This document shows, piece by piece, positions 51,110 to 60,056 of a stretch of 64,000 nt of DNA (position 1 is the first letter of the stretch; each line of letters begins with the position of its first letter). Location of the stretch: assembly GCA_024235635.1 (NCBI GenBank), contig JACKMA010000001.1:310001-374000 (forward strand), in the 5' to 3' direction. A model generated the notes under the pieces. It saw nothing but the letters and a program-made list of their open reading frames with translations. It did no database searches and had not been told where the DNA came from. A program made the translations under genes and the position numbers. Origin of the DNA: Zoogloeaceae bacterium. Its GTDB lineage: Bacteria; Pseudomonadota; Gammaproteobacteria; Burkholderiales; Rhodocyclaceae.

Positions 51110-53092
51110 ATGCCCTACCCTCACCTGCTCGCGCCGATCGACCTCGGCCCCTTCTCGCTGCCCAACCGCGTCATCATGGGCTCGATGCACACCAATCTGG
51201 AGGAGGCGGGCATGGCCGCGGTGCCGGCCCTGGCCGCCTTCTATGCGACGCGGGCGCAGCTGGGCTGCGGCCTGGTGGTCACCGGCGGCTACGCCCCCAA
51301 CGTCGAGGGCCGCATGAAGGCCGGCCCCGGCTACCTGATCGACGAGCGCCAGCTCGCCGAGCACCGCCCGGTGACCGACGCCGTGCACGCGGCCGGCGGC
51401 CGTATCCTGCTGCAGATCCTGCACAGCGGCCGCTACGGCATGCACGGCGACATCGTCGGCCCGTCGCCGATCCGCGCGCCGATCAGTCGCAGCGCGCCAC
51501 GCGAACTCGACGACGCCGACATCCGCCGCACCATCGCCGACTACCGCCGCTGCGCCGAACTGGCCTGCGCCGCCGGCTATGACGGCTGCGAAATCATGGG
51601 CTCGGAGGGCTACCTGCTGAGCCAGTTCGCGGCACCCCGCACCAACCAGCGCCATGACGACTGGGGCGGGCCGCTGGCCAACCGCATCCGCCTCGCAGTC
51701 GAGGTGGTGCGTGCGGTGCGCGAGGCGCTGGGGCCGACGCGCCTGCTGATGTACCGGCATTCGCTGCTCGACCTGGTGGACGGCGGCCTGCCCTGGGACG
51801 AGACCGTGGCGATGGCGCAGGCCGTCGCCACCGCCGGCGCCGACGTGCTGTCCACCGGGGTCGGCTGGCACGAGTCGCCGGTGCCGACGGTGCAGCAGTG
51901 CGTGCCCGACGCGCTGTTCGCGGAAACTGCCGGCCGCCTCGCCCGGGCGCTGGCGATTCCGCTGGCGGTGACCAACCGCATCAACCACCCGCAGCTCGCC
52001 GAGGCGGTGCTGGCGCGCGGCGACGGCAGCCTGGCGATGCTGGCCCGCCCCTTCCTCGCCGACCCCGGCTTCGTCCGTCATGCGAGCGAGGGTCACGAAG
52101 CGCGCCTGGTGCCGTGCATCGCCTGCAACCAGTCCTGCCTCGACCATTACTTCACCGGCGAGGCAGTAAGCTGCATGGTCAATCCCGCGGCCGGGCGCGA
52201 ACTGGAATTCATCGCGGCCGCCCCTGCCCGACGCAAGCGCGTGGCGGTGGTCGGCGCCGGCCCGGCCGGCCTTGCGGCAGCGCTGGCCGCCGCCGAGCGC
52301 GGCCACGCGGTGGTGCTGTTCGAGCAGCAGGCCGAAGCCGGGGGCCAGTTCCTGCTGGCCGGGCGCATCCCAGGCAAGCAGGACTACCCGCAGGTCACCG
52401 CCGCCTACGTGGCGCGCCTGCTCGCCGCCGGCGGCGAACTGCGCACGGGTACCCGCGCCGATGCCGCCCTGCTGCGGCGCCAAGGCTTCGACGAGATCGT
52501 CGTCGCCTGCGGCGTGCGCCCGCGCCGCCCCGACATCCCCGGCATCGAGCTGCCGATCGTGGTCGGCTACGACGACCTGCTCGCCGGCCGCGCCACGGCC
52601 GGCACCCGGGTCGCGATCATCGGCGCCGGCGGCATCGGCCACGACGTCGCCGCCTTCCTGCTGCACCACGGCGACGCGCCCTCGCTGCCCGCCTACCTGT
52701 CGCGCTGGCAGGCCGGCGGCAGCCCCCCCGCCACCGCGCGCCGGCTGTGGATGCTGAAACGCAGCGAGGGCCCGTTCGGCAAGACCCTGGGCAAGACCAC
52801 CGGCTGGGTGTTGCGGCGCGAACTCGCCGACGCCGGCGTGGTCCAGCTCGACGGTGTCGACTACCTCGGCATCACCGCCGACGGGCTGCACTACCGCCGT
52901 GCCGGCGAAACCGCGCTGCTGGCGGTGGACACCATCGTCTGCTGTGCCGGACAGGAGGCCGAAGACGGCCTCGCCGCCGAGATGGCCGGCGACGGCATCC
53001 CGCTGCACCGCATCGGCGGCGCCGCTCGCGCCGGCGAACTCGATGCCAAGCGCGCCTTCGAAGAAGGCCTGCGCCTCGGCCTCGCCCTGTGA
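51110..53092 (+). CDS. NADH:flavin oxidoreductase / 2,4-dienoyl-CoA reductase-like
   Basis: Flavoenzyme of 660 residues of the FadH/trimethylamine dehydrogenase type. An Old Yellow Enzyme barrel (1-330, PNRVIMGSMHTNLEE) is followed by the 4Fe-4S ligands CIACNQSC...SCMVNP near 336-355 and a C-terminal FAD/NAD-binding part with VAVVGAGPAGLAAALAAAERG and VAIIGAGGIGHDVA. Such enzymes reduce activated double bonds with electrons passed from NAD(P)H through FAD, the cluster and FMN. The substrate is open; dienoyl-CoA reduction is the default guess. It ends 61 bp before the channel gene. Confidence 0.92.
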   Translation: MPYPHLLAPIDLGPFSLPNRVIMGSMHTNLEEAGMAAVPALAAFYATRAQLGCGLVVTGGYAPNVEGRMKAGPGYLIDERQLAEHRPVTDAVHAAGGRILLQILHSGRYGMHGDIVGPSPIRAPISRSAPRELDDADIRRTIADYRRCAELACAAGYDGCEIMGSEGYLLSQFAAPRTNQRHDDWGGPLANRIRLAVEVVRAVREALGPTRLLMYRHSLLDLVDGGLPWDETVAMAQAVATAGADVLSTGVGWHESPVPTVQQCVPDALFAETAGRLARALAIPLAVTNRINHPQLAEAVLARGDGSLAMLARPFLADPGFVRHASEGHEARLVPCIACNQSCLDHYFTGEAVSCMVNPAAGRELEFIAAAPARRKRVAVVGAGPAGLAAALAAAERGHAVVLFEQQAEAGGQFLLAGRIPGKQDYPQVTAAYVARLLAAGGELRTGTRADAALLRRQGFDEIVVACGVRPRRPDIPGIELPIVVGYDDLLAGRATAGTRVAIIGAGGIGHDVAAFLLHHGDAPSLPAYLSRWQAGGSPPATARRLWMLKRSEGPFGKTLGKTTGWVLRRELADAGVVQLDGVDYLGITADGLHYRRAGETALLAVDTIVCCAGQEAEDGLAAEMAGDGIPLHRIGGAARAGELDAKRAFEEGLRLGLAL

Positions 53093-53153
53093 ACGCGCCG
53101 CGTCGCCAACCGCCGCGGTGCGGTACCGGCCGAGCCGAACCCCGGAGCGAACG

Positions 53154-53579
53154 ATGCTGACCGTCGTGCCTGTGTGCCTGCTGATGCTGGCCCTGACCAC
53201 GCTGATCCACTACGAAGCCCTGTCCTGGATCGCCCGCCGCCTGCCGGCCCTGCCCTTTCCGTCCCGCTTCAAGGTGGTGGTGGTGCTCGGCGGCGCCTTC
53301 GTCGCCCACGTCGTCGAGATCGCCCTCTACGCCCTCGCCTTCCAGTTGCTCGTCCGCCTCGGCGCCGGCGCCCTGGCCGGCGAACCGACGCTGGCCTTCG
53401 ACAGCGCCCTCTACTTCTCCGGCGAAACCTTCACCTCGCTCGGCTACGGCGACCTCGTACCCAGCGGCGCACTGCGCCTGCTGGCCAGCACCGAGACCCT
53501 CAACGGCCTGCTGCTGATCGGCTGGTCGGCGTCCTACACCTATATCGCGATGGAACGCTTCTGGTCGAGGCCGGGCTAG
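53154..53579 (+). CDS. Two-helix potassium-channel-like protein
   Basis: Membrane protein of 141 residues with hydrophobic helices at about 1-22 and 42-62, a pore loop with TSLGYGDLVP (the K+ selectivity filter TxGYGD pattern) and a final helix (LNGLLLIGWSASYTYIAM). The layout fits the ion-channel (Ion_trans_2) family without any cytoplasmic gating domain. ATG 53154 follows GGAGCGA. Role unknown; a K+ leak channel is inferred. Confidence 0.85.
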   Translation: MLTVVPVCLLMLALTTLIHYEALSWIARRLPALPFPSRFKVVVVLGGAFVAHVVEIALYALAFQLLVRLGAGALAGEPTLAFDSALYFSGETFTSLGYGDLVPSGALRLLASTETLNGLLLIGWSASYTYIAMERFWSRPG

Positions 53580-53704
53580 GCGTGAGGCAGGGAAGGATTC
53601 TCGTGACGGCGTCGATCAGGCCAGGCGATCGGAGGCGATTGCTCCGCGTGGGCAGGTGCATCCCAACCCGAAGGAACGACATCGGAGCCTGCAGAGTCGC
53701 GCGG

Positions 53705-53941
53705 CTACCAGTGATCGATCTGGGTAACGACGAACTTCTTGCCCTCTTCGCTGCTGCCATTCAGGGCAGTCAGAACGATCCGGGCGATGAGCTTCCTGTC
53801 GTTCTGGTCGGAGACGACTTGCCCTGTGAGCACCTGCCTCGCCCCGAGCGGCGAGACGCCGATCTTCTGGAGACGTGGCGCCATCCGTGCGACCTGCACG
53901 TTCAAAGACAGCGCCTCCGCCCCTGAATCCAATCTGTTCAT
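53705..53941 (-). CDS. Small hypothetical protein
   Basis: Unrecognised 78-residue frame starting MNRLDSGAEALSLNVQVARM and ending FVVTQIDHW. Its composition is balanced rather than Arg/Pro-rich, unlike most chance frames here, which is why I keep it. No motif, signal or membrane segment. The upstream frame to 54031 is not convincing. Confidence 0.45.
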   Translation of the reverse strand: MNRLDSGAEALSLNVQVARMAPRLQKIGVSPLGARQVLTGQVVSDQNDRKLIARIVLTALNGSSEEGKKFVVTQIDHW

Positions 53942-54493
53942 GGCGGCACCTGTATCGCAATGACGCTCAGCGAGCGTGCCCCGCTCGAAGCAGTGTGTCA
54001 AGCACCACCCAGGGACGGAATTTTGGACCACGCATTTGGGTCGGGAAGTGCTGATCAGGTTGGATTGTCGGCGGCGGTTGTTCGGCCTGAGCGGTCAATC
54101 AGGCCGCGGTCCATGATCGGCTCAGTCCGGCCATCAGCCGCCGGTCATGGTTACACTCCGATTGCAGGAGACGGGACCGGCCCCAATTTCCTTAAGCGGC
54201 CAGCTTTGCGGCGGCGAACCTAAGCCTAGCGTTAGACGGGCCTGGCCAGCGAGCCGACGATTGGACGGAGCTAGGGATAGCTGCCGTTCATCTAAAGCGC
54301 TATGCTCCGTTCCTAACTTCGGCCCTGGATTGAGCCGCGGGGCAATGCCGAGAATTGATGCCCTTTTTCGTCACAGTGCGCCAGCTCGGTCCATTTGAAC
54401 AGCGGATAGTGGCACACGCACTCTAGCGTTCAGGTGCTGGCCGGCAAATCTGCAGACCGCAGATAGTATTCGGCGCACAAAGGAGCCGATGAT
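53942..54493. other. Gene-free stretch at the start of a low-G+C block
   Basis: About 550 bp without a supported gene. It holds GCGTTAGACGGG at 54229-54240, whose GTTAGAC equals the 3' core (GTTRRRY) of integron attC sites, and a TCTGC-AGACC-GCAGA inverted repeat near 54450 just before the next gene. G+C falls across this stretch. No complete attC fold was found at the first site. Confidence 0.4.
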
Positions 54494-55033
54494 TTGAATA
54501 AAACTGAAGCGGAAGAGCTTGCAGAATCGCTTGTCGATGAAGTCGCAGGCATCAATAGCTGGACAGAACCAAGGACGGGGTGTCTTCATAGCGACCTATT
54601 AGAAAAATATGATCGCGCAAACTCAATACTTCAGAGACTGGTTCTCGAGTATCCGTGCAACAGCCCAAAAGTAAAGCTGCTTCTTTACAGAACCTTAGAA
54701 GACATGGACAACCCTGGTGGCGTCAGCGGGCTAAAGAATGCTTTATTTTACGCACTGCACGGGCTAGGCAACCACTGCATGACGGATCCTAATGTGCGAT
54801 TGCTTATACAGAGAGTTTATCGAGAATCTCAAGGGAGAGATTTGGGCCGTGCAGCCGAAAATTATCTAATAGAGGCTGGTATAGCGCTACCAAACAACAT
54901 GGACCAACAAGAAGCTGGGTCTTTTGACGAAGCAAACGAGGCGTGGGTTTACCGGTTGCGAGACCACCCAGCAATAGTAATTATTGGAATCGTTGCATCG
55001 ATAATCTCGATTGTTGCATTTTTCCGGGGCTGA
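54494..55033 (+). CDS. Hypothetical protein with C-terminal membrane anchor
   Basis: Unrecognised protein of 179 residues, A+T-richer than flanking genes. The soluble part is acidic and helical (EAEELAESLVDEVAG, ANSILQRLVLEYP, VRLLIQRVYRESQGRDLGRA); one membrane helix ends the protein (AIVIIGIVASIISIVAFF), giving a tail-anchored layout. The start is TTG 54494 after AAAGGAG. Base composition and codon use unlike its surroundings indicate transfer; probably a cassette-borne gene. Confidence 0.7.
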   Translation: MNKTEAEELAESLVDEVAGINSWTEPRTGCLHSDLLEKYDRANSILQRLVLEYPCNSPKVKLLLYRTLEDMDNPGGVSGLKNALFYALHGLGNHCMTDPNVRLLIQRVYRESQGRDLGRAAENYLIEAGIALPNNMDQQEAGSFDEANEAWVYRLRDHPAIVIIGIVASIISIVAFFRG

Positions 55034-55386
55034 ATAATTCCTCAAATTAATAGTCGTGCAGGAGCGTCTAGAATGAGGCGCATAGCTCCAGGCTGCACAA
55101 CTCGAATTCTTAGCGTAGGCATTCCGCATCCGGCCACTTCAGTTACAGGTCAGGAACAGATCAGGAGTTCATGCGGACGTGCCGAGTACGGTTCGGAATA
55201 AAGATCACGAATCCGGGAGATTTGGCCGGTGTTCTGAGTTGCGAATTCCGATGATGTGCGCCGCGCTCTGCGTCCGTGAACGGCTCATACGAGCACTTAC
55301 CGCTCACGTCGCTCCCGACCTCGGCCCCTTCGGGAGCGGTGCTCAATTCGAAAGTTGGGCTACATACTTGAGAATGATTATTTCTG
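55034..55386. other. Gene-free stretch between putative cassettes
   Basis: About 350 bp. GCACAACTCGAATT at 55095 and the nearly complementary AATTCGAAAGTTGGGC ending at 55360 bracket much of it. GTTGGGC fits the GTTRRRY core, but the 266-bp span is longer than known attC sites, so it is not called. No coding frame is supported. Confidence 0.4.
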
Positions 55387-55878
55387 ATGGACTTTCTGAA
55401 CATACTTCTACAAGTCTCAACTCTTATGGGTGGAGTCGTTGCGACGATTCAACTCTATCGGTGGTGGGATGAGCGTCGGGCCGCGATACCTCGACGCGGG
55501 TCCGCAGAGAGACAAACTGCAGGTCGTAAAAGCAAGAGCAACGGTGAAGTGACAGATCGCGATCTTGCTTTTGCGGTCTGGTTCGACAATAGACTCAACT
55601 ACTTCATGGAAGAAGCTGGAGCGCTGATTGGACCTGCGTTCCTAGTCATCGCAGGGATTGCCGGATCAGTAGTCGGCTTCAATATTGGCGGTCAAGCGGC
55701 TGCGGCAATCATTGACAGTCCTAGCCTTCTGTCAAAAGGTGCTTGCGGTGTCGTGTTTGCATTCTTCTCATTCATGCCTGGCATATTCGCATTGCTGCTG
55801 TTGTACAAGTACCGATGGGGAATCGTCGTAGTAGCAGTTGGTGCATCGATGCTCTGGAAGCGGCTCAACGGTGCGTAG
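55387..55878 (+). CDS. Small membrane protein, unknown
   Basis: Unrecognised protein of 163 residues: an N-terminal hydrophobic helix (ILLQVSTLMGGVVATIQLY), a basic loop (RRAAIPRRGSAERQTAGRKSK), then two or three C-terminal helices (LIGPAFLVIAGIAGSVVGF, CGVVFAFFSFMPGIFALLLLY, GIVVVAVGASMLW). It starts 27 bp after a GTTGGGC core. Composition is atypical for the chromosome. Likely a mobile cassette gene of unknown role. Confidence 0.7.
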   Translation: MDFLNILLQVSTLMGGVVATIQLYRWWDERRAAIPRRGSAERQTAGRKSKSNGEVTDRDLAFAVWFDNRLNYFMEEAGALIGPAFLVIAGIAGSVVGFNIGGQAAAAIIDSPSLLSKGACGVVFAFFSFMPGIFALLLLYKYRWGIVVVAVGASMLWKRLNGA

Positions 55879-55879
55879 C

Positions 55880-55953
55880 CTGCAAAACAACTCGCCGCCT
55901 CCGGCCGCTAGCGCGCTGCGCATTTTGTCGTCGGCGGAGCGTTCACGTTAGAC
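55880..55953 (+). repeat. Candidate integron attC site
   Basis: The stretch runs from just after the stop of one gene to GTTAGAC (55947-55953). Near-complementary arms AACTCGCCGCC and GGCGGAGCGTT flank a G+C-rich centre, and the 3' end GCGTTCACGTTAGAC has an L' box plus GTTRRRY core. The next ATG is 6 bp beyond, as in gene cassettes. The 5' core (expected RYYYAAC) is degenerate, reading AAAACAAC. Confidence 0.5.
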
Positions 55954-55958
55954 AGCAC

Positions 55959-56639
55959 ATGGAGCCAATGTTCGGCGTCGCAATAGCTCTGGGTCTTCTC
56001 TGGTCCATGTACTACGCGATCCGTATTGGATCGCTTGACCCGCACAACCTGCAGGCCCATCTGTCGAACTGGTTCGAAAAAGCGCAGGCCGTCTCTTGCC
56101 TTGTAGCCTTTATGGTTTTCATTGGTGCAAAGGGCCAAGATATGGATCTGGCAAGCTTCTGCGCCATGTATATTCTTGGTCAAACCGTTGCGCCGGCCTT
56201 TACTGGGGGCGAAGAATATCGAAAGGATGAGGTGGACTCATTCATCTTTAGATGGCTTTTAAAGAAGAGAGCTAAAATTTCTGGAGTGGTCTTGATGACC
56301 GCCCTTAGCGCAGGGATTGCGTACACGATTGGTCTATTTATTGGGGACTGGTGGTTCCTCATTTTCCTGCTCGTTGGACTTGTGCTGGTTTCTAGCAAGG
56401 CCTTGCAAGCATCCATGATGGCTAGCGGGGATGAGGGCGAGATCTCCAGACTTCCAAGCGAGTCGGCACAACAGGTTGCTAAGCTTGTTGCCAGAACGCT
56501 TGTCTACGGTGTAATCGGTTACCTAATCTCCGGTGTTGCGCTCGGATGGATGCTCTTTCAAGAGGCCGGACTTCAGCCGACCAATTGGAGTGGATGGATG
56601 GGGCTACTGCTCGGCGCACTAGTTCAATGGGATCCATAG
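55959..56639 (+). CDS. Multi-pass membrane protein in putative cassette
   Basis: Unrecognised protein of 226 residues with about five membrane helices (FGVAIALGLLWSMYYAI, AVSCLVAFMVFIGA, ISGVVLMTALSAGIAYTIGLF, WFLIFLLVGLVLVSSKAL, LVYGVIGYLISGVALGWML). ATG 55959 is 6 bp after the GTTAGAC core, the normal position in an integron cassette. Low G+C compared with the neighbours. Function unknown. Confidence 0.7.
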   Translation: MEPMFGVAIALGLLWSMYYAIRIGSLDPHNLQAHLSNWFEKAQAVSCLVAFMVFIGAKGQDMDLASFCAMYILGQTVAPAFTGGEEYRKDEVDSFIFRWLLKKRAKISGVVLMTALSAGIAYTIGLFIGDWWFLIFLLVGLVLVSSKALQASMMASGDEGEISRLPSESAQQVAKLVARTLVYGVIGYLISGVALGWMLFQEAGLQPTNWSGWMGLLLGALVQWDP

Positions 56640-57028
56640 GTCATCGCGGACATGCCTATCTTCTCGCTGAAGCACGGAGGGTCGGAGGCACGGCTTATCT
56701 CGTACGTTGGATGGCAGGTTTTCGGATTGCTGACTGGCTCCATTGGGTCGATTGCGGCGGTTCAGGAACCATTGATTGAGCGGCAGCTCCGGCCGATTTG
56801 CCGTCGCCCAGACGCCGGTTTCCTGACCATTCACAGCCAACACCGCAAGGGTGCCAAGCCACCCGATTCCCAACCAGCCTTCCGATCTCTGCACTCCCCC
56901 ATCCGGATTGCACTCGCCCGGGCCAGCACGGCGCCAGTGCGCAGTGCAGGTGCGACGCCACTTCGCCGATTCAGGCGCGTGGGCGTCGCTAGCGGGGCAA
57001 AGGTCGGCGGGACGTTCGGCATCCTCTC
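56640..57028. other. Gene-free junction between cassette block and chromosome
   Basis: About 390 bp in which G+C climbs back to normal. No supported gene. An inverted repeat GCGACGCC/GGCGTCGC (56952-56959 and 56982-56989) lies 40 bp after the stop of the leftward CoA-transferase and could stop its transcript. A short leftward frame here is Trp/Gly-rich and looks accidental. Confidence 0.4.
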
Positions 57029-59041
57029 TCAGGTGCCTGGCGGCAAGGTTTCTCGAACGGCCTCGGCCGCTTCCTCTTCGGACTCGAAGATGTGCGCAGC
57101 CACGCCGCGCCTGGCCAGCGTTTCGCCGAGCTTGGCGCGCATGAAGGCGCTGGTCGTGAAGCGTGTGACGCCGAGGAAATAGTGCGTCGTGAGTTCCTTG
57201 ACCGCGTCCAGATAGGCGTCTTCGAGCGAGCGGGCGAGCTCGAAGCCGTCGTAGTTGGCGACGCAGTAGACCTTGTTTCCGAGCGGTTCGACGATCGCCG
57301 CGACCTTCTCCACCAGCCTGACGAGAAAATCGGGCGAATCCACGTGCACGTCCGACAGGTTCAGGAACAGCGTATTGTGCTCGGCGTCGTACTTGAAGCG
57401 GGCGTCGAACGGCAGCCGCAGCATGTCTTCGCGCAGGCCCATCGGCTCGGGCTGGAAGATTCGCGGGTCCATCGTCCGCGGGCTGCTCACCCGCGGTGCA
57501 AAGGCCATGTGGGCGATGATGTCGCGCTCGATGTCGATGCCCGGCGCGACCTCGATCAGTTCGAGACCTTCGGGCGTCAGCCGGAACACACAGCGCTCGG
57601 TGATGTAGAGCACTTCCTTGCCTTCCTGCGCCGCGTACGGACCGGAGAAGGTGCAATGCTCGACCTGCTCGACGAATTTCGTTTCCTTGCCGTCGCGTTC
57701 GATCCGCAACTGGCCGTCGACGATCGCGGCCTCGACGGCGCCGGCGGTGAAGGTGCCGCAGAAGACGGCCTTCTTGGCGTTCTGGCTGATGTTGATGAAA
57801 CCACCCGCGCCGGCCAGCTTGGGCCCGAACTTCGAGACGTTGAGGTTGCCCTGCCGGTCGGCCTGGGCCAGGCCGAGGAAGCAGATGTCGAGGCCGCCAC
57901 CATCGTAGAAATCGAACTGGTAGCCGATGTCGATGACTGCCTGGGCATTGCTCGCCGCGCCGAAGGACAGCCCGCCGGCCGGCACGCCGCCGATGACGCC
58001 GGACTCGGCGGTCAGCGTCATCAGGTCGGCGATCTTCTCCTCGTTGGCAATCGCGGCGACGCCCTCCGGCATGCCGACGCCGAGATTGACGACGCTGTTC
58101 GCCCGCAGCTCCATCGCCGCGCGCCGGGCGATGATCTTGCGCAGGCTCATCTCCATCGGCGGCACCGAACCGAGCGGTACGCGCACCTCGGCGGCGTAGG
58201 CGGCCGAGTAGCGGCTGCCGAAGGTCTGCCAATGGCAGTCTTCCCCGTCGGCGACCACGATGCAGTCGACGATCGCGCCGGGCACCTTGACCTGCCTCGG
58301 ATTGAGCGTATGCACGTCGGCGATGCGCTCGACCTGCGCGATGACGATGCCGCCGCAGTTGTGCGCTGCCATCGCAACCGACAACACGTCGATCGTCAGC
58401 GCTTCGCGCTCCATCGTGATGTTGCCGTCGGCATCGGCGGTGGTGCCGCGGATGATCGCGACATTGACCGGCATCGCCTTGTAGAAGAGATATTCCTTGC
58501 CGGCGACCGTGATCAGCTCGACCAGTTCCTCGGTGGTCCTTGCGTTCAGCTTGCCGCCGCCATTGCGCGGGTCCACAAAGGTGCCCAGGCCGATCCGTGA
58601 GGCGTGGCCCGGCTTGCCGCCGGCGATGTCGCGAAACAAATGGCAGATCGCACCCAGCGGCAGGTTGTAGCCTTCGATCTGGTTGCCGACGATGAGCTGC
58701 TGCAGCGCCGGCGTGAGCACGAAATGACTGCTGATGAAGCGCTTGACGAGGCCGGGCTGGGCGAGCCGATTCATGCCGCCGCCCTTGAATGGGTGGGCCA
58801 TGCCGGCCGCCGAGATCAGCGTCAGATCACGTGGCTTGCCGAAGCTCGCGGTGCCTTCGTCGTGGGATTCGTAGCATTCGGCCAGTTCGCGGACGATCAG
58901 GTCCGGAAAGCCGATGCTGAGAAAGCCGCCGACGATGACGGTGTCGCCGCTGCGGATCAAACTGACGGCGTTCTGGGCCGAAACGATCTTGTCGGTGCTG
59001 CGGGTGCGCGCGGATGGCGCGATGGTAGGACTGAGTGGCAT
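57029..59041 (-). CDS. Class I CoA-transferase with C-terminal extension
   Basis: Acyl-CoA:carboxylate CoA-transferase of 670 residues in which alpha (1-270) and beta (300-510) subunits are fused, as in propionate CoA-transferase. The alpha part has DTVIVGGFLSIGFPD; the beta part has VVNLGVGMPEGVA and LTAESGVIGG, the latter holding the likely catalytic Glu. Residues about 530-670 form an added domain (DARFKYDAEHNTLFLNLSDV, NKVYCVANYDGFELAR, VTRFTTSAFMRAKLG) not needed for catalysis in short homologues. Expected role: activation of short fatty or hydroxy acids using acetyl-CoA. Substrate unproven. Confidence 0.9.
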   Translation of the reverse strand: MPLSPTIAPSARTRSTDKIVSAQNAVSLIRSGDTVIVGGFLSIGFPDLIVRELAECYESHDEGTASFGKPRDLTLISAAGMAHPFKGGGMNRLAQPGLVKRFISSHFVLTPALQQLIVGNQIEGYNLPLGAICHLFRDIAGGKPGHASRIGLGTFVDPRNGGGKLNARTTEELVELITVAGKEYLFYKAMPVNVAIIRGTTADADGNITMEREALTIDVLSVAMAAHNCGGIVIAQVERIADVHTLNPRQVKVPGAIVDCIVVADGEDCHWQTFGSRYSAAYAAEVRVPLGSVPPMEMSLRKIIARRAAMELRANSVVNLGVGMPEGVAAIANEEKIADLMTLTAESGVIGGVPAGGLSFGAASNAQAVIDIGYQFDFYDGGGLDICFLGLAQADRQGNLNVSKFGPKLAGAGGFINISQNAKKAVFCGTFTAGAVEAAIVDGQLRIERDGKETKFVEQVEHCTFSGPYAAQEGKEVLYITERCVFRLTPEGLELIEVAPGIDIERDIIAHMAFAPRVSSPRTMDPRIFQPEPMGLREDMLRLPFDARFKYDAEHNTLFLNLSDVHVDSPDFLVRLVEKVAAIVEPLGNKVYCVANYDGFELARSLEDAYLDAVKELTTHYFLGVTRFTTSAFMRAKLGETLARRGVAAHIFESEEEAAEAVRETLPPGT

Positions 59042-59429
59042 GGCTCGGGATTCTCATCGTCTATGGGATGCCGGCCTCGGACGCCCCGCGTTCCCCTGCT
59101 CCCGTGAGCACCGCAGGGGTGCACGGTGGGGCATCCTCGCGAAGCGTGCTCGCTTGGCGCGGTGTTCGTCTCCGCAGCGCCGGCTCACGCCGGCAGCACG
59201 GGCAATCCCTCGTGTTACGCCGAATCCGCTTTGATATTGGCAGCAGCGCCCGATGGCAACAAGTCTTCTGTTGCGCAACGGGCTACCGCTGGCGCGGCCG
59301 GCAGATCCCGGCGCGGAAGGCGGCCTGCATGCGGCCGGGCTGCTCACCACCGAGCGGGCTGTCAGTTCGGCGGGTGGCGCCTGTCTCCGCAAGCATCACC
59401 GGCCGCACGATCCGGTCCCGCATAACGCC
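59042..59429. other. Intergenic region between two leftward genes
   Basis: About 390 bp between the start of the CoA-transferase gene and the end of the AsnC-type gene. It should contain the CoA-transferase promoter. A small hairpin (CGCCGGC-TCAC-GCCGG) near 59180 is seen; no gene or clear RNA element. Confidence 0.4.
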
Positions 59430-59900
59430 TCAACCCGACTCCGCCCGCTTCACCGGCAATCGCCGCTCGTCCTTGACCAGCTCCATCACGACGTAGGTGT
59501 GGGTCTGCTTGACCCGCGGCAGTTCCGAGATGCGCTCGCCCATGATCCTGCGGTACTCGGCGATGTCGCTGGTGCGCACTTTCAGCAGGTAGTCGAAATC
59601 GCCGGCGATCATGTGGCAGGACTCGATCTCCGGGATCTTCCTGACCGCCTCGTTGAACAGTCGCAGGTCGAGCGCGGTGGTGCTGTTCAGCAGCACCTGA
59701 ACCATCACGATGTGGGCGACGCCCATCGATTCCGGATCGAGCTCGGCGTGGTAGCCGCGGATCACGCCACTGCGCTCCAGCCGCCGCACGCGCTCGGCAC
59801 ACGGTGTCTTGGTGAGCCCCACCCGGCGCGACAGCTCGACCATCGACAGCCGCGCGTCGGCCTGCAGTTCCGCCAGAATCTTGAGGTCGATGCGATCCAT
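59430..59900 (-). CDS. putR: Lrp/AsnC family regulator, likely of proline catabolism
   Basis: Transcription regulator of 156 residues. It has an N-terminal helix-turn-helix (DRIDLKILAELQADARLSMVELSRRVGLTKTPCAERVRRLE) and the AsnC effector domain (IPEIESCHMIAGDFDYLLKVRT). Divergent placement 156 bp from putA matches PutR, the Lrp-type activator of putA in other proteobacteria, which responds to proline. The symbol rests on this arrangement. PutA here lacks its own DNA-binding domain, so a separate regulator is expected. Confidence 0.9.
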   Translation of the reverse strand: MDRIDLKILAELQADARLSMVELSRRVGLTKTPCAERVRRLERSGVIRGYHAELDPESMGVAHIVMVQVLLNSTTALDLRLFNEAVRKIPEIESCHMIAGDFDYLLKVRTSDIAEYRRIMGERISELPRVKQTHTYVVMELVKDERRLPVKRAESG

Positions 59901-60056
59901 GCCGCTAGCCGATTCGTCTGTGAACCCGCTTCAATTTAGTCCAAATGGCCGTTCAGATCCGAACTTTGGAGCCATTGACTGGTGCAAATGACGAAGAATA
60001 CGGGGCATCGAGCGGCGGCACGGACGGCCGCCGCTTGAATCACGGAGTTCGCCAAC

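Noticed and set aside
55095..55360. A second attC site bounded by GCACAAC and GTTGGGC
   Set aside because: The ends are nearly complementary, but 266 bp exceeds the known size range of attC sites; kept only as a remark.
56695..56961. Leftward frame of 88 codons at the cassette block edge
   Set aside because: Trp/Gly/Ser-rich, no ribosome site, and it crosses the composition boundary; looks accidental.
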